DNA of 64,000 bases, taken from an uncultured Bizionia sp. (GTDB lineage: Bacteria; Bacteroidota; Bacteroidia; Flavobacteriales; Flavobacteriaceae). The notes beneath the pieces are model-generated. The model was not told where the DNA came from. It saw nothing but the letters and a program-made list of their open reading frames with translations, and did no database searches. The position numbers and the translations under genes are program-made. The stretch covers positions 62,001-126,000 of the forward strand of contig CANMCF010000007.1 of NCBI GenBank assembly GCA_947496215.1, written 5' to 3'. Of this stretch, positions 34,495-43,222 are shown one piece after another (positions within the stretch are counted from its first letter, which is position 1; each line of letters begins with the position of its first letter).

Positions 34495-35946
34495 ATGAAA
34501 CTACTTACTGCTATTACACTATTAATCTCAATGTCTGTCTTTTCACAAAATTGTTCTTGTGAAGACAACTTCAATTGGTTGAAACAAACTTTTGAAGAGA
34601 ATGACGCCGGTTTTTCATATGCAATGGAAACCAAAGGGAAAATAGCTTATAGAATGCATAATGATGAATATATAGAAAAAGTGAAAACTATTTCTAATCC
34701 AGATGCATGTATAAAAACATTGTATAATTGGTTAACCTTTTTTCGTTCAGGGCATATTGGCTTGAATAGGATAAGCTTAATTGAAAATAATAATGTAGCC
34801 CCTGAATTAACTAATGAAGAGATTTTAAAAAAGTATGAGAAATCTGAAAGATTAGACATAGATGTAGAAGTATTTATAAGCTATTTAAAAACCAAAAGAA
34901 AAGTAGATTATGAAGGTGTTTGGAGGTATGGGAATTATACCATTGGTATAAAAAAAATAAAAAACGACTACATAGGATTTATTATTGAAGGTGATGGTGT
35001 CTATTGGACAAAAGGGCAAGTTAAATTAAAAATTGATAAAGATGGTATTACAGAATACCATATGAAAAATCATTCTAAAAATGAGTTTCCTGATACTAAA
35101 TTGATAGGAAATAATCACTTGGAAATAGGTGAGGATTTTATTAGGTTCAAGAGAGTTGCTTCCATTCCAGATAGCGACAGCAGTATCAGTAATTATTTTA
35201 AAATGTTAGAGGCAAGAAATCCATATTTTGAAATTTTAAATGATAATACGGCCTATTTAAGAATTCCATCATTTAATCGCTCCCATAAAAATGCAATTGA
35301 TAGTATTATGACAGCTAATAAAGAAACGATCACAAGTACTCCGAATTTTATTATAGATATCAGAAACAACGGAGGAGGAAGCGATTCTAGTTACAATGCG
35401 TTATTACCTATTTTGTATACTAATGTCATAAGACAAGTTGGAGTAGGCTTTTATTCTACGAAATTAAATAATCAAATATTGTATGATTTTTTAATTAGCC
35501 CAGAAGCTAATCCTACAGAAGCTTCAAAAAAGTGGGCAAAAGAAGCGTATGACAAATTATCTAACCAACTTGGGGAGTATGTAAATATTCATGAAAATGA
35601 AATTATGACTGCTAAATATGATGTAGTCTATGAGTATCCCAAAAACATTGGAGTTATTATAAATAACTATAATGCTAGTACTGCCGAGCAATTTTTATTG
35701 GCAGCTAAACAAAGTAAGAAAGTAAAGTTATACGGTACTACCACAAAAGGAGCCTTAGATATATCTAATTTAATAGCGGTAAAGTCTCCCTGTGGGGATT
35801 TGGAATTAGAATATTGCATGTCTAGAAGTTTTAGAATTCCGGATATGGCAATAGATGAAATTGGAGTTCAACCTGATTACTTTATAGATGAAACCATTCC
35901 AAAATATAAATGGCTGGAATTTGTCTCCAAATCATTAAATCAATAA
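34495..35946 (+). CDS. exported S41-family peptidase (C-terminal processing type)
   Basis: The product is 483 residues with a signal peptide (LLTAITLLISMSVFSQ). The start at 34495 (MKLLTAI) is preferred to one 19 codons earlier that would fall in the promoter element. The N-terminal helical part (EDNFNWLKQTFEENDAGFSY) is typical of Bacteroidota S41 proteins. The catalytic region shows IDIRNNGGGSDSSYN, then YNASTAEQFLLAAKQ with the nucleophile-type Ser, and LYGTTTKGALD with a Lys candidate. It probably trims or degrades envelope proteins. Codon use is richer in TTA and AT than in the regulator next to it. The upstream dyad suggests co-regulation with the efflux genes. Confidence 0.88.
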   Translation: MKLLTAITLLISMSVFSQNCSCEDNFNWLKQTFEENDAGFSYAMETKGKIAYRMHNDEYIEKVKTISNPDACIKTLYNWLTFFRSGHIGLNRISLIENNNVAPELTNEEILKKYEKSERLDIDVEVFISYLKTKRKVDYEGVWRYGNYTIGIKKIKNDYIGFIIEGDGVYWTKGQVKLKIDKDGITEYHMKNHSKNEFPDTKLIGNNHLEIGEDFIRFKRVASIPDSDSSISNYFKMLEARNPYFEILNDNTAYLRIPSFNRSHKNAIDSIMTANKETITSTPNFIIDIRNNGGGSDSSYNALLPILYTNVIRQVGVGFYSTKLNNQILYDFLISPEANPTEASKKWAKEAYDKLSNQLGEYVNIHENEIMTAKYDVVYEYPKNIGVIINNYNASTAEQFLLAAKQSKKVKLYGTTTKGALDISNLIAVKSPCGDLELEYCMSRSFRIPDMAIDEIGVQPDYFIDETIPKYKWLEFVSKSLNQ

Positions 35947-36164
35947 AAAAGCATATATGCTGTTATTCTCAAAAAGAAGTTGGTCTTTTCATCATCTTGT
36001 TTTCTCACTGCCATCATCAAGCCTTTTTGAGGATAACCTTCACAAAATAAAAACTAAAATCTACAGATTAAATAAAAATAGATAAAGTCAAATGTTCGCT
36101 ACGTCGGATAGTTGTTATAAGCCATTTAAACCTTATAAATACAGTAAATGCATAAAGTGATCGA
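35947..36164. other. intergenic stretch with a long-armed inverted repeat
   Basis: Two 14-bp arms, TTATTCTCAAAAAG at 35963-35976 and CTTTTTGAGGATAA at 36023-36036, pair with one mismatch and enclose 46 bp. The minus strand across it is briefly open (MMAVRKQDDEKTNFF), but no gene is convincing. It may be a structured 3' end of the peptidase transcript or a relic. The rest of the stretch shows nothing recognisable. Confidence 0.4.
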
Positions 36165-36204
36165 AGTGACCGTTTCCGTACATGTAGTGTATCAAAATCG
36201 AACA
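36165..36204 (+). promoter_or_regulatory. 40-bp dyad operator, copy 2 (upstream of the efflux operon)
   Basis: This is the most diverged of the three copies. AGTGACCGTTTCCG on the left and ATCAAAATCGAACA on the right share the central AGTGTATC with copy 3. It is 40 bp long like the others, and the GG of TTTGGCAT is 55 bp downstream (36259). Confidence 0.7.
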
Positions 36205-36255
36205 CTTTTATTTTTTAAAAACTATCTAGTCAATTGATTATTAGTGAATTGTGTT

Positions 36256-36271
36256 TTTGGCATCATATTGA
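36256..36271 (+). promoter_or_regulatory. sigma-54-like promoter element of the efflux operon
   Basis: TTTGGCATCATATTGA has the -24 type TGGCAT and TTGA at the -12 side. The downstream adaptor ATG is at 36319, leaving a leader of about 45 bp. It matches the elements before the S41 gene and before permease 6. Confidence 0.6.
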
Positions 36272-36318
36272 CTGTATATTATGTATAATTAAAAAAATCG
36301 ACCTTAAAAAGAATAAAT

Positions 36319-37569
36319 ATGGACGTTCCAATTCAAAAAAAGAAATTTTCAAAACCAAAAATAACAATGTTGATAGGTGGGGTGGCAATAATATCACTTA
36401 TAATTTTTGTGATATCAAAAACAGGAGGCGGCTCTAAGCTGAATGTGCAAAAAGAACGTATCGCCATTAATACGGTAACGAAAGACATATTTCAAGAGAA
36501 CATTCCTGTAAATGGAATTGTATTGCCAATTACCACTATTTATTTAGATGCCTTGGAAGGAGGAAGGGTTGAAGAAAAGTTTGTTGAAGATGGGGCAATT
36601 ATGAAAAAAGGAGAGCCAATTTTAAGATTGTCCAATACCGATTTGGAATTGAGTCTTGTCAATCAAGAAACGTCTGTATACAATTTATTGACGCAAATGC
36701 AGATTTCTCAAAATGCTGCACGCCAAAATACCATCAACAAGTTGAATCAATTCACTGATGTGGAAAATAACCTTATCGAGGCAAAGCGAGTATACGAACT
36801 GAATAAGCTATTATATGAAAAGGATGCAATTGGCCGTCAAGATTACGAGTCTTCCATGAACAATTTCAATTATCAAAAGCAACGTATGCAATTGGCAAAT
36901 GAGGTATTGAGACAGGATTCCACATCGACAAAGCAAGAAGTAAGCCAAGCAAGAAGTTCTTATGCCAGAACGCAAAGTGCCTTGGAGCTAATGCGTAGAA
37001 AAGTAGGTGATTTAGTCGTTCGTGCTCCCATAGACGGACAATTAACAGCATTGGATGCAGAGATTGGACAGTCTAAAAACAAAGGAGAGCGTTTAGGACA
37101 AATTGATGTGTTAAGTGGTTATAAAGTAAGGGTGGATATCGATGAGCATTATATCTCTAGAATTTACAATGGACAAAAAGGCCTTGTAACTGTTAATGAC
37201 AAGGCCTATGTCTTGATCATTAAAAAGGTGTTTACACAAGTAAACAATGGTCGTTTTCAAGTGGATATGCAATTTGATGGGGATGTGCCAGAAGGTATTC
37301 GTCGCGGTCAAAACCTACAGATTAAAGTAGCATTGAGTGCAGAAAAAGAAGCTTTTTTAATATCGAAGGGGGGCTTTTTTCAAAAAACAGGAGGAAACTG
37401 GATTTTTAAGGTCAGTGAAGATGGAAATACGGCTTACAAGGTGAATATCCGTCTTGGGAGTCAGAATACTGAATACTATGAAGTTGTCGAAGGGTTGAAC
37501 ATTGGAGATAAGGTAATTACTTCAAGTTACGATACTTATGGTGATACAGAAGAATTAATATTAAAATAA
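36319..37569 (+). CDS. HlyD/MacA-like periplasmic adaptor of an ABC efflux pump
   Basis: This 416-residue membrane-fusion protein would link the inner-membrane permeases to a TolC-type channel. A single N-terminal membrane anchor (MLIGGVAIISLIIFVIS) is followed by the lipoyl half-motif (LDALEGGRVEEKFVEDGAIM). A long alpha-helical hairpin comes next (about 110-220, rich in Gln/Asn, for example QEVSQARSSYARTQSALELM). The second lipoyl half is VRAPIDGQLTALDAEIGQ. Beta-barrel and membrane-proximal domains follow, ending GDKVITSSYDTYGD. It is first in an operon with an ATPase 28 bp downstream and lies under the second dyad operator. Confidence 0.92.
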   Translation: MDVPIQKKKFSKPKITMLIGGVAIISLIIFVISKTGGGSKLNVQKERIAINTVTKDIFQENIPVNGIVLPITTIYLDALEGGRVEEKFVEDGAIMKKGEPILRLSNTDLELSLVNQETSVYNLLTQMQISQNAARQNTINKLNQFTDVENNLIEAKRVYELNKLLYEKDAIGRQDYESSMNNFNYQKQRMQLANEVLRQDSTSTKQEVSQARSSYARTQSALELMRRKVGDLVVRAPIDGQLTALDAEIGQSKNKGERLGQIDVLSGYKVRVDIDEHYISRIYNGQKGLVTVNDKAYVLIIKKVFTQVNNGRFQVDMQFDGDVPEGIRRGQNLQIKVALSAEKEAFLISKGGFFQKTGGNWIFKVSEDGNTAYKVNIRLGSQNTEYYEVVEGLNIGDKVITSSYDTYGDTEELILK

Positions 37570-37597
37570 AAGCAATCAATTAAAAAAATACAATCAG

Positions 37598-38275
37598 ATG
37601 ATACAGATAACAGATTTGGAAAAGTTTTATAAAACTGAAGAAGTACAAACAATAGCCTTGAATAAATTGTCTTTTAATGTGAAAGATGGAGAGTTTGTAG
37701 CCATAATGGGACCTTCAGGTTGTGGGAAATCCACATTGTTGAACATTTTGGGGCTATTGGACGATCCAGATGGAGGAAGCTTCAAATTCAATGGAGAAGA
37801 AGTTGCTGGGTACAATGAGCGCAAACGTTCGGACTTGCGCAAGCACAACGTTGGTTTTGTATTTCAAAGCTTCAATTTAATTGATGAGTTAACGGTTTTT
37901 GAAAATGTGGAATTGCCATTGATCTATACTGGGGTCAAGCCAGCTGAGAGAAAGCAAAGAGTGGAACAAGTGTTGGAGAAAATGCAAATAATGCATAGAC
38001 GCAACCACTTTCCGCAACAATTATCAGGTGGACAACAACAACGTGTCGCAGTTGCTAGGGCAGTAGTAAACAATCCAAAATTAATTTTAGCCGATGAGCC
38101 TACTGGAAATTTGGATAGTACAAATGGTAACGAAGTCATGGATTTGCTTATAGAGCTCAATGAAGCAGGTACTACAATAATAATGGTGACACACAGTGAA
38201 CATGATGCAAAATATAGCCATCGCATCATACGAATGTTGGATGGACAAAAGGTAACAGAGAACATCTTGATGTAA
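37598..38275 (+). CDS. ABC transporter ATPase of the MacB/LolD type
   Basis: This 225-residue nucleotide-binding subunit energises the permeases encoded next. It has Walker A GPSGCGKST, Q-loop VFQSFNLIDELTV, signature LSGGQQQRVAVARA, Walker B LILADEPTGNLD and the switch His in VTHSEHD. All key residues are intact. It lies between the adaptor and a run of six permease genes, so one ATPase may serve several permeases. The stop is followed by a leader with nine TCAA repeats before permease 1. Confidence 0.95.
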   Translation: MIQITDLEKFYKTEEVQTIALNKLSFNVKDGEFVAIMGPSGCGKSTLLNILGLLDDPDGGSFKFNGEEVAGYNERKRSDLRKHNVGFVFQSFNLIDELTVFENVELPLIYTGVKPAERKQRVEQVLEKMQIMHRRNHFPQQLSGGQQQRVAVARAVVNNPKLILADEPTGNLDSTNGNEVMDLLIELNEAGTTIIMVTHSEHDAKYSHRIIRMLDGQKVTENILM

Positions 38276-38289
38276 TTATTAGAGATATT

Positions 38290-38331
<42 letters not shown>

Positions 38332-38349
38332 ACAGAAACATCGAGAATC

Positions 38350-40734
38350 ATGCTTAAAAACCACATTAAAATATCTATCCGAAATTTGTGGAAGAATAAA
38401 CTCCTCTCTACACTTAATCTCTTAGGTTTAAGTATAGGAATTGGTAGTGTTTTGACCTTGGTCTTTTCAATATATGCTTATTATACTGCAGATTCAAATG
38501 TTGAAGATCAGGACAATATCTACTATCTGAAAACGACAACTACTGGTGGGGATACTTACAGTCAAACTCCATACCCATTACTTGAAGAAATTATTAAATC
38601 ATCACCAGAAGTTATTGCGGGAACTCACCTGCAAAGCTGGAATCAACCCTGGTTGGAGTATGGCGAATCTGAGTTTCAGGAACGTACAAGTTATGTGGAA
38701 CCTGAATTTTTTCAAGTGTTCTCCCTGCCTATGAAGTATGGTAATCCAGATACTGCTTTAAAAAACAAGCACTCTATAGTACTGACTGATAATGTTAGTC
38801 AAAAAATATTTGGAGAAGAAAATCCCGTAGGGAAAACCTTAAAGGTAAATGATAGTTTGAACTTGAATATAACAGGTGTTCTAAAACCTATAAGCCCGTA
38901 TTCCACATTTCGTTTAGGAGTTATAATGCCTACGGATTTGTTGGAAGACAATCCGGATTTTGCAGCTCGAGCAAATTGGAACAACAGTTCTACTCTTAAT
39001 TACTTGAGATTGATGCCTGCTGCAAACATTGAACAACTCGAAGGCCGCTTAGACGAATTGATTAAGAAAAATTATGCAGACCCTGGACTTATTGCATCTG
39101 TAAGGCTACTACCTTTTGCAGGTATGAGAATGGATTTCCTCCCGGTGGTGGATATTATTATAAGTGGATGTATCGGGGCATCAGTTTTCGTATTGTTCAT
39201 TGTACTTATTAATCTACTTAATTTAAATGCTTCTACAATGTATCGTCGTACCAAGACGATAACAGTACGTAAAATATTAGGAGGTAGTAAGAAGCATGTA
39301 ATTGTACAGTTTTGTATTGAGAATGGTATTTTGGTATTTGCGTCCATCTCCATTTCAGTAATGTTGTTTTTAGGTTTTCTGTTACCGAAAATGAACGATA
39401 TATTTGGTGCTGACTTTGGGAAGATTTCCTTTAATGTGGCGAATGATTATCCAGTGATCATATTTGCTGTTGGATTAGGGTTATTGGTTACTCTGGTAGT
39501 TGGGATACTTCCTACATTGAGGTTTCTCTCGGTGCCGATATCAACAGGAATCAAGGGAAAAATAGATGCTTTTAAAAGTAATTTCCTAGTTCGTAATTCA
39601 TTCATCGTCTTACAGTTTACCATAGCCGTTTTTTTCATCTGCGTGGCCATCATATTGAATAACCAAGTGGGCTTTATGAAAAATGCCCCATTAGGCTTCA
39701 ACAAGGAAAATGTCATTGTAGGAACTATCGATCTGGAATTTAAAAATGAAGCATTGGCTTCATCAAAACTCAATACCCTATTAGACAAATTAGATTCAAA
39801 TCCGTACGTTAAAAGTTACGCGATAAGTGAAGCAATCCCTTCCGATTACAAATTTAATTACACACAATTTTATGATCCTGAGACAGATACGGAGTTGCGT
39901 GCTAGATATACAAGTACAGGGGAGAATTATTTGAAAACTCTAGAAATTCCATTAGTAAGAGGAAGAGGGTTTGATAAAAATTTAGATCAAGTAGATAGTT
40001 ACTCTGTAATAATAAACAGAGCAGCGTTGAATGTTTTGGGATGGGAGTCCATTGAAGGAAGACGATTAAAAGGGAAAAATAGTACCGGTTCAGGTTATCC
40101 AATTGTTGGGGTAATGGAAGATTTCCATTATCAAGACATGCAAAATGCAGTAGAACCTTTAATTCACTTTTATAGTGGTAAAGAAGAGATAACATCTCAG
40201 CGCTTCCTTTCTGTGAAGATTGTAAAGGGACAAGAGAAAAGTATTCAAGAATTTCTTGCCAGTGAATTTGGAAACATAGCTTCCCGTAGGGAGTATGAGC
40301 AAAGTTTTTTGAGTAATAAAGTTAGTGCCCAATACCAGCTTATTGAAGGTATGTTGAAAACGGTAAATGTAGTAGCCTTGTTGACCATTTTTATTTCATG
40401 TCTAGGTATGTTTGGTCTTATCTCCTTTATGGCGAAGAGGCGTATAAAGGAAATAGGTATTAGAAAAGTCTTGGGAGCAGGTGTCATGAAAATAATAGTA
40501 CTGCTGTCTAAAGATTACATTCTACTCGTGGGCATAGCTACTATTATAGCATTTCCGTTAGCTTGGTATGTTATGAACATATGGTTGATGGATTTTGCCT
40601 ATAGCATCACCTTACAATGGTGGATGTTCGCTCTTAGTGGATTAATCGGGTTGCTTATAACGACTTTTACAGTAGGTATTCAAGCAGTAAAGTCAGCAAC
40701 TGTTAATCCAACGAAAAGTTTGAAGACAGAATAG
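38350..40734 (+). CDS. FtsX/MacB-type ABC permease 1
   Basis: This is the first of six consecutive permeases (794 residues). Each is a double-length chain: N-terminal membrane helix, MacB periplasmic domain, FtsX block, then the same again. Here they are IRNLWKNKLLSTLNLLGLSI at the start, the first coupling segment TITVRKILGGSKKHVIVQFC (about 300-320), and the second ending RIKEIGIRKVLGAGVMKIIV (about 700). The C-terminus is NPTKSLKTE, shared in form by all six. There is no ATPase domain. The acidic DSNVEDQDN loop replaces the DELSYD usually found after the first helix. Substrate is unknown; relatives export antimicrobial peptides, lipoproteins or envelope lipids. Confidence 0.93.
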   Translation: MLKNHIKISIRNLWKNKLLSTLNLLGLSIGIGSVLTLVFSIYAYYTADSNVEDQDNIYYLKTTTTGGDTYSQTPYPLLEEIIKSSPEVIAGTHLQSWNQPWLEYGESEFQERTSYVEPEFFQVFSLPMKYGNPDTALKNKHSIVLTDNVSQKIFGEENPVGKTLKVNDSLNLNITGVLKPISPYSTFRLGVIMPTDLLEDNPDFAARANWNNSSTLNYLRLMPAANIEQLEGRLDELIKKNYADPGLIASVRLLPFAGMRMDFLPVVDIIISGCIGASVFVLFIVLINLLNLNASTMYRRTKTITVRKILGGSKKHVIVQFCIENGILVFASISISVMLFLGFLLPKMNDIFGADFGKISFNVANDYPVIIFAVGLGLLVTLVVGILPTLRFLSVPISTGIKGKIDAFKSNFLVRNSFIVLQFTIAVFFICVAIILNNQVGFMKNAPLGFNKENVIVGTIDLEFKNEALASSKLNTLLDKLDSNPYVKSYAISEAIPSDYKFNYTQFYDPETDTELRARYTSTGENYLKTLEIPLVRGRGFDKNLDQVDSYSVIINRAALNVLGWESIEGRRLKGKNSTGSGYPIVGVMEDFHYQDMQNAVEPLIHFYSGKEEITSQRFLSVKIVKGQEKSIQEFLASEFGNIASRREYEQSFLSNKVSAQYQLIEGMLKTVNVVALLTIFISCLGMFGLISFMAKRRIKEIGIRKVLGAGVMKIIVLLSKDYILLVGIATIIAFPLAWYVMNIWLMDFAYSITLQWWMFALSGLIGLLITTFTVGIQAVKSATVNPTKSLKTE

Positions 40735-40735
40735 G

Positions 40736-40774
<39 letters not shown>

Positions 40775-40797
40775 ATGAACAGTAAAACCGAGAAGTT

Positions 40798-43197
40798 ATG
40801 TTTAGAAATTATATAAAAATTGCGTTTAGGAATCTTCTTAAGAACAAGGTGTATTCTTTTATTAATATTTTCGGTTTAGCCATAGGTATGGCTGCAACAA
40901 TCCTAATAGGACTTTGGATATTTGATGAGCTTAGCTATAACGATTACTTTAATGGGAAAGCTACGATAGCTCAAGTTTTTCAACATGAATCCAATAATGG
41001 AGAGACAGATACAGGACCTGCAATTCCCAGACCATTAGAGTTCGCATTACGCCTAGATCATAATGACAATTTTAAGCATATTGTAATGTCATCTTGGGAA
41101 CAACCGAGATATCTTAAGTTTGGTGAAACCAATATTTACAGAACTGGTAATGCAATGCAAGAAGGCGCAACAGAAATGTTGAATCTGCAAATGGTAGAAG
41201 GTGTTAGAGATGGTTTGAAAGAGCAAAATGCCATAATGCTTTCCGAGTCATCTGCAAAGTCATTGTTTGGTTTGGAAGCAGCTGTTGGAAAAATCGTAAA
41301 AGTGAATAATGTAGACGATTTAATTGTCTCGGGAGTCTACAGGGATATCCCAGAGAATAATTCGTTTAGTGACATGGAGTATTTAATTCCTTGGAAGTAT
41401 TACGTGACAACACAACCATGGTTGGAACGAGCCAAGAAATCTTGGGGAAATAATTCGTTCCAAATGTTTGTGCAAATTAATGAAAACACAACAATGGAAG
41501 CGATTTCATCTAAAATCGTTGATGTAAAAAAAACAGCTCATCCAGACGTAGTTGAGTTCAATCCACAACTTTTCTTGTTTCCAATGAAAGATTGGTATTT
41601 GAGAAGTGATTTTGAAAACGGTATTCAAACAGGCGGACGCATAGAAAATGTATGGTTATTTGGCATCATTGGTTTATTTGTATTGTTATTGGCTTGTATC
41701 AATTTTGTGAATTTAAGTACGGCACGCTCAGAAAAAAGAGCAACCGAAGTAGGTATTAGAAAATCTATTGGCTCACAACGAGGTCAACTTGTATTTCAAT
41801 TTCTAAGTGAGTCCTTTTTAATTGTATTGTTATCATTTATAGTTGCAGTCGGTATTGTGCTACTATTTCTAAACGGCTTTAATAATCTAGCAAGCAAGTC
41901 AATTGTTTTTCCTTGGGCTAATATTCAATTTTGGATTATTTCACTAGCATTCGTTGTGATAACATCATTCTTGGCTGGTAGTTACCCTGCACTTTATTTG
42001 TCATCATTTAACCCAGTGGCAGTTTTAAAAGGAACTTTTAAAGCTGGACGTTACACATCATTGCCGCGTAAAGTATTGGTAGTAAGTCAGTTTACGGTGT
42101 CTATTGCATTGATTATTGGAACATTGGTGGTTATGAATCAAATACAATACAGCAAAGACAGACCAGTTGGATACAATCGAGAAGGTTTGTTGCAAATACC
42201 TGTAATGAGCTCAGAATTTGTTGGTAAGCATGAAATTATGCGTACCCAGTTTGTAGCCTCTGGTGGAGCAATTAGTATGACTACGATGAGTGGTCCGACC
42301 ACAGAAGTATGGTCTAATCGTAGTGGTTATACTTGGGATGGCAAACCTGATGGTTTTCAAGAAGATTTGGCTTATACTTCAGTAAATTATGACTTTGTTG
42401 AAACCTTGGGGTTGAAAATAATAGAAGGTAGAGGGTTTTCTAGAGAGTTCGCAACCGATTCGACCGCAGTAATTCTAAACGAAACTGCAGTAAAATATAT
42501 GGGGATTAAAGATCCCATTGGGAAATACATAAGAGATTCTGATGTTGAAGACCCTGAGAAACCACTAAAAATTGTAGGAGTCATAGAAGATATGATTGTA
42601 CAGTCACCATATAGTCCTGTAAAACAAGCCATGTATGTTTTTGAACAGTATGGAAACATAGCCTTTTATAATCTTAGACTAAATCCAGAAAAAAGCACTA
42701 GTGAAAACTTAGCGCTTATAGAAGGGGTTTTTAAGAGGAATTTTCCGAATACACCATTTGATTATCAATTTGTAGATGAGGAGTTTGATGCAAAATTTAG
42801 ATCTGAAGAGCGTATTGCCAGTTTAGCAAAAGTATTTACCGTATTAGCCATTTTTATTAGTTGTTTAGGCTTGTTTGGATTAGCATCTTTTGTTGCGGAA
42901 CAGCGTACGAAAGAGATAGGTATTAGAAAAATATTAGGAGCATCAGTTAGTAATTTATGGGTGTTGCTATCTAAAGATTTCATCACATTAGTCGTTATAT
43001 CTCTTATAATAGCATCCCCAGTGGCCTATTACATTATGACACAATGGTTGCAGAAATTTGAATATCGAGCTAATATATCTCTAAACACCTTTTTGGTTGC
43101 AGGGGTTGGAGCATTGGCTATTACATTTATTACTGTTAGTATTCAAGCATTGCGGACGGTAATAGTAAATCCAGCAAATTCATTGCGAACGGAGTAA
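40798..43197 (+). CDS. FtsX/MacB-type ABC permease 2
   Basis: This 799-residue duplicated permease has the N-terminal segment FRNLLKNKVYSFINIFGLAI followed by FDELSYNDYF at the start of the first MacB domain. The first FtsX block has NFVNLSTARSEKRATEVGIR with KSIGS. The second has SCLGLFGLASFVAEQRTKEI with GIRKILGAS. It ends NPANSLRTE. It is closest in style to permease 6 (both have STARSEKRA and GRIENVWLF/GRIAYVRLF before the FtsX block). Permease 3 follows after 25 bp. Confidence 0.93.
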   Translation: MFRNYIKIAFRNLLKNKVYSFINIFGLAIGMAATILIGLWIFDELSYNDYFNGKATIAQVFQHESNNGETDTGPAIPRPLEFALRLDHNDNFKHIVMSSWEQPRYLKFGETNIYRTGNAMQEGATEMLNLQMVEGVRDGLKEQNAIMLSESSAKSLFGLEAAVGKIVKVNNVDDLIVSGVYRDIPENNSFSDMEYLIPWKYYVTTQPWLERAKKSWGNNSFQMFVQINENTTMEAISSKIVDVKKTAHPDVVEFNPQLFLFPMKDWYLRSDFENGIQTGGRIENVWLFGIIGLFVLLLACINFVNLSTARSEKRATEVGIRKSIGSQRGQLVFQFLSESFLIVLLSFIVAVGIVLLFLNGFNNLASKSIVFPWANIQFWIISLAFVVITSFLAGSYPALYLSSFNPVAVLKGTFKAGRYTSLPRKVLVVSQFTVSIALIIGTLVVMNQIQYSKDRPVGYNREGLLQIPVMSSEFVGKHEIMRTQFVASGGAISMTTMSGPTTEVWSNRSGYTWDGKPDGFQEDLAYTSVNYDFVETLGLKIIEGRGFSREFATDSTAVILNETAVKYMGIKDPIGKYIRDSDVEDPEKPLKIVGVIEDMIVQSPYSPVKQAMYVFEQYGNIAFYNLRLNPEKSTSENLALIEGVFKRNFPNTPFDYQFVDEEFDAKFRSEERIASLAKVFTVLAIFISCLGLFGLASFVAEQRTKEIGIRKILGASVSNLWVLLSKDFITLVVISLIIASPVAYYIMTQWLQKFEYRANISLNTFLVAGVGALAITFITVSIQALRTVIVNPANSLRTE

Positions 43198-43222
43198 AAA
43201 AATCAATCAAAAACGAACAGTC

